Shown piece by piece: positions 1 through 7,492 of a stretch of DNA of 15,753 nucleotides. Made by a program: the position numbers and the translations under genes. How positions within the stretch are numbered: position 1 is the stretch's first letter; the number at the start of each line of letters is the position of its first letter. Below the pieces are notes generated by a model, which saw only the letters and a list, made by a program, of their open reading frames with translations, was not told the DNA's origin and made no database searches. Source of the DNA: an uncultured Erysipelotrichaceae bacterium (GTDB lineage Bacteria > Bacillota_I > Bacilli_A > Erysipelotrichales > Coprobacillaceae); contig CANPGX010000009.1 of the NCBI GenBank assembly GCA_947573745.1, positions 1-15,753 on the forward strand. The letters are read 5' to 3'.

Positions 1-687
1 TATAGTATCAATATTCTTATTGCCAAAGGGCTTTACCATGGTGAAAAAAGAATGGAACGATTCTCTGTCGTATTTTCAAATGCTGGATTTATCGGTATTC
101 CTCTTGTAACAGGTCTTTTAGGTCAAGAAGCTGTGTTCTATCTTTCCCCTTTTATTGTATGTTTTTATATTTTTGTATGGACCTATGGTGTGTTAGAAAT
201 TTCTGGTGATCGAAATGCTGTCACCACGAAAAAAATTATCACTAATCCTTGTATTTGGGCCGTTCTAGCTGGTGTCGTATTATTCTTATTACCAACAAAG
301 CCATTTACACCGATCATGGAATCCATCTCCATGATGGGCGCTATGAATACCCCTCTTGCGATGTTAGTTTTAGGTGCCTATCTTGCCAAAGAAAACCTTT
401 CTGAAATCTTTACATCTGGACGTATTTATGTAATTGCATTTTATCGTTTAATTTTGTTACCTTTGGTATATGTTTTCCTATTTGCTTTATTACCTGTGCA
501 ATACAATATTAAAACGATTATTCTGATTGCTGTTGCTGCTCCAGTGGGTTCTTTGGCGCCTGTTTTTGCACAAATGTTTCATCAAGACACAGGATACGGT
601 GCTAAAATCGTGAGCTTATCTACTATTTTATCACTCATCTCCATGCCTATCATTTTGATGATCAGTGAAATAATATGGCATCTTTAA
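1..687 (+). CDS. AEC-family permease (auxin efflux carrier-like), 5' end missing
   Basis: The frame is open from the first base of the window, so this is the C-terminal 228 residues of a longer protein; the family is usually about 300-320 residues. An internal ATG at 52 lacks a convincing ribosome binding site and cuts into the conserved region, so I treat the gene as partial. The visible part is very hydrophobic, with about seven membrane segments. It carries the family's FSNAGFIGIPL stretch near the cut end and a late APVGSLAPVFA segment, both typical of the AEC (PF03547) fold. Relatives are membrane transporters of malate, other carboxylates or unknown small molecules; the substrate cannot be read here. 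It is followed within 25 bases by an intrinsic terminator and converges on the XRE gene, so it is the last gene of its unit. Confidence 0.88.
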   Translation, partial: YSINILIAKGLYHGEKRMERFSVVFSNAGFIGIPLVTGLLGQEAVFYLSPFIVCFYIFVWTYGVLEISGDRNAVTTKKIITNPCIWAVLAGVVLFLLPTKPFTPIMESISMMGAMNTPLAMLVLGAYLAKENLSEIFTSGRIYVIAFYRLILLPLVYVFLFALLPVQYNIKTIILIAVAAPVGSLAPVFAQMFHQDTGYGAKIVSLSTILSLISMPIILMISEIIWHL

Positions 688-709
688 TAAATACAACCAT
701 ACAAATGAT

Positions 710-742
710 AAGGGTACTTTCTTTAAGAAAAGTACCCTTTTT
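710..742 (+). terminator. Intrinsic terminator after the AEC permease
   Basis: An 11-bp perfect stem (AAGGGTACTTT at 710-720 with AAAGTACCCTT at 729-739) encloses an 8-base loop and runs into a TTTTT tract. It lies between convergent genes. On the minus strand the following bases are not T-rich, so it works best for the plus-strand permease and only weakly, if at all, for the XRE gene. Confidence 0.88.
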
Positions 743-751
743 ATTATCCTT

Positions 752-1312
752 CTATTTCAATTGTCCAGATTTAATAAAAGTATTTTGTTTGTAAGAAAAT
801 TTTTTGTCATTCGTATGCTCAGGTAAGGCAATGACTTCCAAAACCCAATCTTTAATATTCACTAAAAACTTTAAACCGTCTTTTTTGACTAGATAATAGG
901 GTGATAAATCACTAATCATATCCATATTCTCATGAATGCCCCAAGTTAAAAAGTCTAATATCCATTCTAACTTTTGCATCTTCCTTCTTCTTACCAAAGT
1001 GTAAATTTCGTAAGACTCATCAAAATACTCTTTCAGTATCTGAGAATAAGAACTGATTTTATACCCATATTGATCCTTGTCTAAAACCTTTCTCATAGAT
1101 AGTGCTGGTAATTGATGATCTTCATCCAATAAATAATCTACGGTAATAGAGAATACTTTAGATAATTCTTGTAAATTAGTTATATCGGGTATGCCCCCAT
1201 CATTTTCCCATTTTGTAATAGCTTGTCTTGAAACATTCAAGAGTTTTGCAAGTTGTTCCTGAGATAATCCAAATCTTTTTCTTATTTCTTTTAATTTTTC
1301 ACCTAATGTCAT
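752..1312 (-). CDS. XRE-family transcriptional regulator with an unassigned C-terminal half
   Basis: A 186-residue protein. Residues 1-62 are a classical Cro/C1-type helix-turn-helix: LGEKLKEIRKRFGLSQEQLAKLLNVSRQAITKWE, then IPDITNLQELSKVFSITVDYLL. The remaining ~120 residues match no domain I recognise; they are mixed polar/hydrophobic with several Trp and Tyr residues, and might bind a ligand or mediate oligomerisation (inference). The frame can start 15 bases upstream at 1327, but GGGAG lies 8 bases before the ATG at 1312 and MTLGEKLKE is the usual family N-terminus, so I chose 1312. Its upstream region holds a plausible promoter overlapped by two near-identical 9-mers, suggesting autoregulation. 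Genes of this class often repress themselves and a neighbour; the neighbouring GNAT or cys genes are possible but unproven targets. Confidence 0.88.
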   Translation of the reverse strand: MTLGEKLKEIRKRFGLSQEQLAKLLNVSRQAITKWENDGGIPDITNLQELSKVFSITVDYLLDEDHQLPALSMRKVLDKDQYGYKISSYSQILKEYFDESYEIYTLVRRRKMQKLEWILDFLTWGIHENMDMISDLSPYYLVKKDGLKFLVNIKDWVLEVIALPEHTNDKKFSYKQNTFIKSGQLK

Positions 1313-1339
1313 AGATATCACTCCCATCCGATGTTCATT

Positions 1340-1374
1340 TTATAATAAGCACACTTGAATGAAAAGCAAACTTG
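1340..1374 (-). promoter_or_regulatory. Putative promoter and repeated operator of the XRE gene
   Basis: Reading the minus strand, a TATTAT -10-like hexamer (about 1340-1345) is preceded by a weak TTGCTT -35 at 16-bp spacing. Two copies of CAAGTKTGC (CAAGTTTGC at 1366-1374, CAAGTGTGC at 1349-1357) lie 17 bp apart and overlap this promoter. Repeats at that position suit repression by a dimeric regulator. The promoter hexamers are only partial matches. Confidence 0.4.
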
Positions 1375-1417
1375 CATAACATTATGGCTACTTATCGTAT
1401 CATTCATCCATAAGTCT

Positions 1418-1870
1418 TTATCGATGAATATACATTCTTGTCATATTGGGCTCATGATCCCCTTGTACCAGGCACAAAAACTCCCAACCATATCTTTCGT
1501 AAAAATGGGTATGATCTGTCACTAAATAGATAGGTGAAATACCTTTCTTTCTCATATCATCTACAACCATGTTTAATAGTCTACCCGCGATACCCTGACA
1601 GCGATACTGTAGCTCTGTGTAAACAGCACATATATTAGGAGCAAGATCCTTTCGATCATGAAAATCATTTTCTATAACCCCCATACCAGCAATAATTTTA
1701 TCTTCATCAAGGCATATATACCAACCATACTCTGTCTCATGATTTAAATAGGCATTCATACAGGCAATGTATGCTTCCATAGGAACATGCCATCGATCAT
1801 GGAACCAAGTGGCGGCCTGCTCTTTTAACGATGGTTCTTCTCTTAATGTCATATATCGATAATTTTTCAT
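1418..1870 (-). CDS. GNAT-family N-acetyltransferase
   Basis: A 150-residue GCN5-related acetyltransferase, the normal size for a single-domain GNAT. The core beta strand IIAGMGVIEND is followed by a conserved-position strand (APNICAVYTELQYR) and the acetyl-CoA pyrophosphate-binding loop QYRCQGIAGRLL, a variant of Q/RxxGxG/A. It then has a C-terminal HTHFYERYGWEF segment typical of motif B. The acceptor substrate cannot be inferred. The frame extends to an ATG at 1903, but TTAGGAG lies 8 bases before the ATG at 1870, and the longer version would begin close behind the terminator of the cys genes; 1870 is therefore the start. No confident promoter is visible in the short space behind the cysE terminator, so expression could rest on a weak promoter or read-through. 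Confidence 0.87.
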   Translation of the reverse strand: MKNYRYMTLREEPSLKEQAATWFHDRWHVPMEAYIACMNAYLNHETEYGWYICLDEDKIIAGMGVIENDFHDRKDLAPNICAVYTELQYRCQGIAGRLLNMVVDDMRKKGISPIYLVTDHTHFYERYGWEFLCLVQGDHEPNMTRMYIHR

Positions 1871-1908
1871 TTGATCAGCTCCTAACATGATATTAACTAA
1901 CAATATAT

Positions 1909-1938
1909 AAAAAAGGAAACAATTTTTTTCATTGTTCC
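1909..1938 (-). terminator. Intrinsic terminator of the cysK-cysE operon
   Basis: On the minus strand GGAACAAT (1931-1938) pairs with ATTGTTTCC (1915-1923) with one bulged base across a GAAAAAA loop, followed by six Ts. It begins 9 bases after the cysE stop codon. Confidence 0.82.
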
Positions 1939-1946
1939 CTCAAATC

Positions 1947-2699
1947 TTATTTTTCAATCACAATCAGTTCTGGCATCTTCATACGAACAAGTGAATGGGG
2001 CGCAATAGATTCGGTAATAAAAGTATTTCCCCCAATGACTGACGATTTTCCAATGACTGTATCGCCACCTAAAATAGTTGCATTCGCATAGATTGTCACA
2101 TCATCTTCAATGGTTGGATGACGTTTAACACCAAAAAGTTTTCTTCCTTCTTTGATAGATAATGCCCCTAAAGTAACCCCTTGATACAATTTAACATGAC
2201 ACCCAATGGATGTTGTTTCTCCAATGACAACACCTGTTCCATGATCTATAAAAAAATATTCTTGAATTGAGGCACCTGGATGAATATCGATTCCTGTTTG
2301 ACTATGTGCATACTCACTCATGATACGCGGTAACAAAGGTACTTTCTTTTCATGTAACAAGTGCGCTAAACGATAAACATAAATCGCAAACAAGCCAGGG
2401 TATGTTAAAATAATTTCCTCTTGACTACGTGCTGCTGGATCTCCTTCAAAAAAAGCTTCAACATCTTTTAATAATATTTCTTTCAAATCAATTAGATGTT
2501 CTTCCAGAAAAGTATAAACCTGTTCTGTTTTTTTTCTAGCCTCATCAACAGATACCATGGTCTGATAAGCTTTAAAGATTTGATTCTTGAGCGGCAATAA
2601 TGCTGATTGTGCTAAATCTATACGATCCTCAAGTAAAAGCGAAAGTTTTAAATGCGCTAATACCTGTTGTACTTCATTTAAATCAGGATAATTTTTCAT
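1947..2699 (-). CDS. cysE: Serine O-acetyltransferase (long, EpsC-like form)
   Basis: It acetylates L-serine with acetyl-CoA to O-acetylserine, the substrate of the upstream CysK. The 250-residue protein has an alpha-helical N-terminal half with the SAT signature DPAAR near residues 87-91. From about residue 136 it is a left-handed beta-helix of hexapeptide repeats (GIDIHPGASI, GVVIGETTSIG, VTIYANATILGG). The catalytic His is expected at H153 in FIDHGTG, and KLYQGVTLGAL follows as in the family. The start overlaps the cysK stop codon as ATGA, and AGGGGG six bases upstream lies inside cysK, so the two genes are translationally coupled. The C-terminus is MPELIVIEK; it does not end in the Ile that anchors many SATs in the CysK active site, so a classical cysteine synthase complex is not assured. 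EpsC-type annotation is possible for the same protein. Confidence 0.93.
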   Translation of the reverse strand: MKNYPDLNEVQQVLAHLKLSLLLEDRIDLAQSALLPLKNQIFKAYQTMVSVDEARKKTEQVYTFLEEHLIDLKEILLKDVEAFFEGDPAARSQEEIILTYPGLFAIYVYRLAHLLHEKKVPLLPRIMSEYAHSQTGIDIHPGASIQEYFFIDHGTGVVIGETTSIGCHVKLYQGVTLGALSIKEGRKLFGVKRHPTIEDDVTIYANATILGGDTVIGKSSVIGGNTFITESIAPHSLVRMKMPELIVIEK

Positions 2700-3640
2700 G
2701 CATTTCCCCCTAACTCCTGAAATAATGGTGTTGATAAATAACGATCTCCTGTATCAGGAAGCAAAACTACAATCATCTTATCAGCATTTTCTTCTCTCTG
2801 TGCTATCTGAATAGCCGCAAAAAGCGCTGCACCAGAAGAAATCCCCACCATGATCCCTTCCTCTTTTGCGATTTCTCTTCCCCAAAAATAAGCTTCTTCA
2901 TCTTGAACAGGGATAATTTCATCATAGATATGTGTATCTAAAATATCAGGTATAAAGTTTGCTCCAATACCCTGTATACCATGTGCACCACTCTTGCCTT
3001 GAGATAATAACGGAGATGTAGCGGGCTCTACTGCCACCACTTGAACTGATGGTTTCTTTTCTTTTAGGTATCGTCCAGTACCTGTAATGGTACCTCCGGT
3101 TCCAACACCAGCTACAAAAATATCTACTTGTCCATCACTATCATCATAAATTTCTGGACCCGTGGTTTGATAATGCGCTTGTACATTAGCTTGATTTGTA
3201 AATTGTCCCATGATCACACTATGTTCTATTTGTTGATGTAATCTATGGGCTTCATCAATAGCGCCTTGCATTCCTAAGGATCCTGGTGTTAACACAATCG
3301 ATGCTCCATAAGCTTTTAATAAGTTTCTTCTTTCAACACTCATTGTTTCAGGCATCGTTAATATAACATGATAACCTCTTGCAGACGCTAAAGAAGCCAA
3401 TCCAATACCGGTATTACCTGATGTCGGTTCTATGATCGTAGCCCCTTCTTTAAGAATTCCTTTTTCTTCAGCATCTAAGATCATGGCTTTCGCAATACGA
3501 TCTTTGGCACTGCCAGCAGGATTCAAATATTCTAATTTGACAACTAATTTAGATTTTAATTGATACTTTTTTTCTAAACGAACCAGTTCAAAAAGGGGTG
3601 TGTTTCCAACCAAATCCATTAAATTCTGTTTTATTTTCAT
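2696..3640 (-). CDS. cysK: Cysteine synthase (O-acetylserine sulfhydrylase)
   Basis: A PLP enzyme that makes L-cysteine from O-acetylserine and sulfide in the cytoplasm. The 314 residues are standard length. The Schiff-base lysine is K46 in NPAGSAKDR. The substrate-binding loop TSGNTGIG lies near residues 73-80, MGQFTNQAN is the helix contacting the substrate, and GTGGTITGTGR near 180-190 is the phosphate-binding glycine loop. LLPDTGDRYLST near the C-terminus is typical. Start 3640 is preceded by AGAGGGA at proper spacing, and a TATAAT promoter lies just upstream. It leads a two-gene operon with cysE, overlapping by four bases. The leader is only about 37 nt, so no T-box or S-box attenuator precedes it. 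Confidence 0.95.
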   Translation of the reverse strand: MKIKQNLMDLVGNTPLFELVRLEKKYQLKSKLVVKLEYLNPAGSAKDRIAKAMILDAEEKGILKEGATIIEPTSGNTGIGLASLASARGYHVILTMPETMSVERRNLLKAYGASIVLTPGSLGMQGAIDEAHRLHQQIEHSVIMGQFTNQANVQAHYQTTGPEIYDDSDGQVDIFVAGVGTGGTITGTGRYLKEKKPSVQVVAVEPATSPLLSQGKSGAHGIQGIGANFIPDILDTHIYDEIIPVQDEEAYFWGREIAKEEGIMVGISSGAALFAAIQIAQREENADKMIVVLLPDTGDRYLSTPLFQELGGNA

Positions 3641-3683
3641 ACAAATTTCCCTCTTTCTTCATACTCTCATTTAAACTATATTT

Positions 3684-3712
3684 ATTATATGACAAATTAC
3701 TTATGATGAAAA
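3684..3712 (-). promoter_or_regulatory. Promoter of cysK-cysE
   Basis: On the minus strand, TTTTCA (-35, 3707-3712) and a perfect TATAAT (-10, 3684-3689) are separated by 17 bp, which puts the start near 3677, about 37 bases before the cysK ATG. The -35 lies inside one arm of a 7-bp inverted repeat (GAAAAGG 3708-3714, CCTTTTC 3734-3740). Confidence 0.7.
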
Positions 3713-3751
3713 GGCGAATTGCTACATGTTGGTCCTTTTCCTTAAAATCTA

Positions 3752-3780
3752 TTGGCATGAGCTCATAAAAGTTATATGAT
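3752..3780 (+). promoter_or_regulatory. Promoter of the MATE-antiporter unit
   Basis: TTGGCA (3752-3757), a 17-bp spacer and TATGAT (3775-3780) form a near-consensus sigma-A promoter. The expected start, near 3787, gives a very short leader carrying the AAAGGAGGAG ribosome binding site of the MATE gene at 3800. Confidence 0.72.
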
Positions 3781-3799
3781 ATAAAAAAGGAGGAGTACA

Positions 3800-5176
3800 A
3801 TGAAGGCAAAATCAATGACACAAGGTTCTATATGGAAACATATTATTTTATTTTCTATTCCCTTACTGATTGGGAATATTTTTCAACAATTCTATAACAC
3901 AGTGGATAGTATCGTTGTTGGAAATTATGTTAGTAAAGAAGCGCTTGCTGCTGTGGGATCATCCGGTCCTATCATCAATATGCTTGTCGGTTTCTTTATG
4001 GGCCTGTCAACTGGAGCAAGTGTTGTCATCTCTCAATATTTTGGAGCTAAAGATGAACAAAGATTAAAGCAATCTGTTCAGACATCTTTATTAATGACCG
4101 TAGGTCTTGGCCTTATTTTAACTATCATAGGTATTGTCTTTGCTCCTACACTTCTAAGATTTATGTCTACACCTGAAGATGTCATGCCTGAATCTTCTTT
4201 GTACTTACGTATTTATTTTTCTGGATTACTTGGCCTTGTGATCTACAATATGGCTTCTGGTATCCTACGTGCTGTTGGTGATTCTAGAAGACCTTTATAT
4301 TTCTTATGTTTTTCTTCCATCATCAATATATTATTAGATTTATTATTTGTTTTAGTCTTTCATATGGGGATTGAAGGTGTCGCTTATGCAACCATTATTG
4401 CACAGTTTGCTTCAGCTATTCTTGTCGTTTATATTTTAATTCGATCACAAGAAAGTTATGCTTTAGACATTAAAAATTGGCTCTATTCCCAAGATATCTT
4501 AAAAAGGATTTTTATGATTGGATTACCAGCCGGTATACAACAATCTATTACTGCATTTTCAAATATTTTTGTTCAGGGTTATATTAATGCTTTTGGTTCT
4601 TCTTGTATGGCTGGATGGAGTTCTTATAGTAAAATTGATACTTTTGTCATCTTACCAGCACAAAGCATTGCACTAGCCTCAACAACATTCGTGGGTCAAA
4701 ATCTTGGGGCCAGAGATATTCCTCGTGCTAAAGAGGGAACTAAAATTTCCCTTTATATCTCGCTTACAACAACCCTCATTTTATCTATCCTTTTAAACGT
4801 AGGTGGTGTAACGATGCTTAAGATTTTCTCTTCTGAGCAAGAGGTCATCCATTATGGGCACATTTTCTTAAAATGTTGTTCTCCATTTTATGTATGTATC
4901 TGTATGAATCAGATCTATGCAGGGGCTCTGCGTGGAGCGGGAGATTCAACTGCACCTATGGTGATTATGCTCTTTAGTTTTGTGGTCTTTAGACAGATTT
5001 TACTTTTCATCGGTACAAAGATCATCAACTCTATCTACTTTGTAGCACTCAGTTACCCTATGGGATGGATCGTTTGTAGTTTGTTAATGTATATCTATTA
5101 TAAAAAAGAACGCTGGTTATCGATCTTTCTTCATGCACAAGATACCACCGATACAACAACATTAACCCAGGACTAG
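3800..5176 (+). CDS. MATE-family multidrug/cation efflux protein
   Basis: A 458-residue inner-membrane antiporter of the MATE superfamily (NorM/DinF-like), the standard length, with about 12 hydrophobic segments arranged as two similar halves. Family hallmarks are the N-terminal GSIWKHIILFSIPLLIGNIF and QQFYNTVDSIVVGNYVS stretches, ALAAVGSSGPIINMLVGFFMG, and the second-half QQSITAFSNIFVQGYINAFG. Such proteins export cationic drugs or metabolites in exchange for Na+ or H+; the substrate cannot be told. The start has an excellent AAAGGAGGAG ribosome binding site directly behind a strong promoter. A cation/proton antiporter follows 46 bases downstream on the same strand, with no terminator between them, so the two are likely co-transcribed. 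Confidence 0.93.
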   Translation: MKAKSMTQGSIWKHIILFSIPLLIGNIFQQFYNTVDSIVVGNYVSKEALAAVGSSGPIINMLVGFFMGLSTGASVVISQYFGAKDEQRLKQSVQTSLLMTVGLGLILTIIGIVFAPTLLRFMSTPEDVMPESSLYLRIYFSGLLGLVIYNMASGILRAVGDSRRPLYFLCFSSIINILLDLLFVLVFHMGIEGVAYATIIAQFASAILVVYILIRSQESYALDIKNWLYSQDILKRIFMIGLPAGIQQSITAFSNIFVQGYINAFGSSCMAGWSSYSKIDTFVILPAQSIALASTTFVGQNLGARDIPRAKEGTKISLYISLTTTLILSILLNVGGVTMLKIFSSEQEVIHYGHIFLKCCSPFYVCICMNQIYAGALRGAGDSTAPMVIMLFSFVVFRQILLFIGTKIINSIYFVALSYPMGWIVCSLLMYIYYKKERWLSIFLHAQDTTDTTTLTQD

Positions 5177-5222
5177 AATGTCTCTCTTTTGAATAAATAA
5201 TAACTATGGAAGGGGGAACGAT

Positions 5223-6812
5223 ATGAATTTATTCTTATTATTAATTGCTTTAGTGATTTTAGTATGTGTTTTAAGTCAACGTATCTCAAAAAGACTAGGC
5301 ATTCCTATGCTTCTTGTCTTTATCATATTAGGTATGCTCTTTGGAAGTGAAGGGATTTTATCTATTCCTTTTGAAAATTATACCATTGCACAGAATATAT
5401 GTTCTATTGCACTCATCATCATTATGTTTTATGGAGGATTTGGCACCAATTGGGAAACTGCTAAACCGGTTTCTAAACAAGCTATTCTCTTATCGACATT
5501 AGGTGTATTTCTTACAGCTCTATTTACTGGATTATTTTGCTTTTTTATTCTACACATAGATTTACTTGAAAGTCTCTTGATTGGAGCATTGATTAGTTCA
5601 ACAGACGCAGCTTCTGTATTTTCTATTTTACGTTCTAAAAAATTAAATTTAAAAGAAGGAACCGCTTCTTTACTTGAAATTGAAAGTGGTAGCAACGATC
5701 CCTGTTCTTACATGCTTACTATGACTTTTTTATCTTTATTAAATCAAGAAATTAGTGGTATGGATATTTTTAAAATGATTTTTCTACAGATTGTCTGTGG
5801 TATCATTATTGGTATAGGTGTTGCTTATGTTGGCCTTTATTTAATAAAACATTTAGATTTTGAAACTGAAGGCTTTGATACAGTGCTTGTTTTATCCATT
5901 TCTATCTTTTCTTATACTATTTCTTCTTTATTAGGCGGCAACGGTTATCTAAGCACTTATATGACAGGTATTCTTTTAGGAAATCAATGGATTCCCAATA
6001 AAAAAGCGCTTGTCCATTTCTTTGATGGCTTAACAACTTTAGCTCAGATGTTAATTTTTTTCCTTTTAGGATTACTTGCTTTTCCTTCTCTTGTAATTAA
6101 AAATTTAGTTTTTGCTTTCTTCATTGCTTTATTTTTAACTTTTATTGCACGTCCAGTAACCGTTTTTAGCTTGCTTTCTCCTTTCAAACAAGGTAGCTTC
6201 CAACAAAAGTGCTTAATTTCTTTTGCTGGTTTAAGAGGTGCGGCTTCTATTGTTTTTGCGATTATGGCTACAACACATGAAGCGATGTTCCAATATGATC
6301 TTTTCCATATCATCTTTGGCGTCGTTCTGTTTTCTATTGCTTTTCAAGGAACATTATTACCTTATGTCGCTTCAAAACTGAATATGGTCGATGAACACAA
6401 TAATGTCTTGAAAACATTCAATGATTATAGTGACGAAGCTGATCTCCATCTTATTCGTATCCACTTAAACAAAAATCATGAATGGATACACAAACAGATT
6501 AAAGATCTAGGTTTACCGCGTCAACTTCTCGTGACCATGATTTTGCGCCATCAAACAACGATTGTCCCTACTGGTATGACTGAACTTTTAGAAGAAGATA
6601 CCCTTGTTTTAGGAGCACTTGCTTTTAACGAAGGACATGAAAATCATTTAACCGAAATACGATTAGAAAAAGGTGATCCTAGGTTACACAAAGCGTTAAA
6701 AGATCTTCCAGATCATACACGTTTAATCATTCTCATTAAAAGAAATGGTGATTTTTTTATTCCTGATGGTGATACGATCTTATTAGAAAAAGATATTCTT
6801 ATTTATCACTAA
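5223..6812 (+). CDS. CPA1 (NhaP2/CvrA-like) K+ or Na+/H+ antiporter with two C-terminal RCK_C-like repeats
   Basis: A 529-residue membrane antiporter. Residues 1-390 form the Na+/H+ exchanger domain with about 12 membrane segments, including PMLLVFIILGMLFGSEG, the STDAAS motif (126-131), and ESGSNDP (154-160) whose N158/D159 pair is the expected ion-binding site. FAGLRGAASIVFA near 334-346 is the usual late signature. The cytoplasmic tail holds two TrkA_C-like modules, about 405-467 and 475-529, each ending in a TELLEEDTLVLG or DTILLEKDILIYH strand. No Rossmann RCK_N domain (GxGxxG) is present. Proteins of this type are usually annotated K+/H+ antiporters, with the tail sensing ligands; K+ versus Na+ is not decidable here. 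GGGGG lies 7 bases before the ATG. It follows the MATE gene and ends in a bidirectional terminator. Confidence 0.9.
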   Translation: MNLFLLLIALVILVCVLSQRISKRLGIPMLLVFIILGMLFGSEGILSIPFENYTIAQNICSIALIIIMFYGGFGTNWETAKPVSKQAILLSTLGVFLTALFTGLFCFFILHIDLLESLLIGALISSTDAASVFSILRSKKLNLKEGTASLLEIESGSNDPCSYMLTMTFLSLLNQEISGMDIFKMIFLQIVCGIIIGIGVAYVGLYLIKHLDFETEGFDTVLVLSISIFSYTISSLLGGNGYLSTYMTGILLGNQWIPNKKALVHFFDGLTTLAQMLIFFLLGLLAFPSLVIKNLVFAFFIALFLTFIARPVTVFSLLSPFKQGSFQQKCLISFAGLRGAASIVFAIMATTHEAMFQYDLFHIIFGVVLFSIAFQGTLLPYVASKLNMVDEHNNVLKTFNDYSDEADLHLIRIHLNKNHEWIHKQIKDLGLPRQLLVTMILRHQTTIVPTGMTELLEEDTLVLGALAFNEGHENHLTEIRLEKGDPRLHKALKDLPDHTRLIILIKRNGDFFIPDGDTILLEKDILIYH

Positions 6813-6849
6813 AAAAGCAACCAAGCTCATAAGAGTTTGATTGCTTTTT
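6812..6849. terminator. Bidirectional terminator between the antiporter and yggS
   Basis: Arms 6812-6828 and 6833-6849 pair over 17 positions with one mismatch and one G-U pair around an ATAA loop. Both arms end in AAAAA/TTTTT, so each strand gives a hairpin followed by Ts. It starts in the stop codon of the plus-strand antiporter and lies 8 bases beyond the yggS stop on the minus strand. Confidence 0.88.
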
Positions 6850-6856
6850 CTTTTGC

Positions 6857-7492
6857 TTATTCAAAAACTTTTCTTCCTACTCTAATATAAGTTGCTCCTT
6901 CTTCTAGTGCAACAGGATAATCATTTGACATTCCCATAGATAAATGGACCCATTCAGGATAAGTTCTTTGAATATGTTGAAGCCATTCTTTCATTTTTCT
7001 AAAATAAATTCTTGTATCCTCAGCTTCAATATTAGGTGCCATCATCATGAGTCCTACACCTTTTATATGCTTTTTACCTTCAACATAAGCGACCACATCA
7101 TCAATTTCATTCTCTTTAAAACCATGTTTCGTTTGTTCTTGGGCAATGTTTATTTGAATAAGAATATTCATCACAATTTGATGTTTTTGGGCCTGTTTAT
7201 CAATCTCATCAATAAGAGCATAATGATCTACAGAATGAATAAGACTTACTTTATCTATGATATATTTTACCTTGTTACATTGTAATGTGCCAATAAAATG
7301 AAACTCGCCATGGCCATGGTAAAGAGCATATTTATGAAGAAAGTCTTGTACTCTATTTTCTCCAAACAAATGAATACCATAAGATTCTAGAGTGTTGATG
7401 CCTATAATATCTGTATATTTTGTCGCAATAACAATTTTAGATGTATCTACCTCTTGTAATAAAAGCTTTAATTGCTGTTCTTGAACTTTCAT
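6857..7492 (-). CDS. yggS: YggS/PLPBP-family pyridoxal phosphate homeostasis protein
   Basis: A 211-residue cytosolic PLP-binding TIM-barrel protein of the YggS/YlmE/PROSC family, which buffers PLP and has no confirmed catalytic reaction. The PLP lysine is K25 in IVIATKYTD. Further signatures are FGENRVQD, FHFIGTLQCNKVKYI, LIQINIAQEQTKHGF, and the C-terminal LSMGMSNDYPVALEEGATYIRVGRKVF phosphate-binding region. The N-terminus is shorter than many homologues (K25 versus about K36 in E. coli), mostly at the expense of the first helix. The start overlaps the AI-2E transporter stop as ATGA, so it is translationally coupled to it and is the last gene of a three-gene unit. In many Firmicutes ylmE sits in the division cluster near sepF; that context is absent here. 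Confidence 0.93.
   Translation of the reverse strand: MKVQEQQLKLLLQEVDTSKIVIATKYTDIIGINTLESYGIHLFGENRVQDFLHKYALYHGHGEFHFIGTLQCNKVKYIIDKVSLIHSVDHYALIDEIDKQAQKHQIVMNILIQINIAQEQTKHGFKENEIDDVVAYVEGKKHIKGVGLMMMAPNIEAEDTRIYFRKMKEWLQHIQRTYPEWVHLSMGMSNDYPVALEEGATYIRVGRKVFE

Noticed and set aside
1377..1417. Possible terminator of the GNAT gene (TTATGG with CCATAA)
   Set aside because: Only six base pairs with a loop of about 20 bases and no T run; too weak to report.
3641..3700. T-box or S-box leader before cysK-cysE
   Set aside because: The transcript start predicted from the TATAAT box leaves only about 37 nt before the ATG, too short for either, and no T-box bulge sequence is present.
3588..3821. 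Minus-strand frame covering the cysK start and the MATE start
   Set aside because: It overlaps both conserved genes and their promoters in another frame, with no domain and no proper ribosome binding site.
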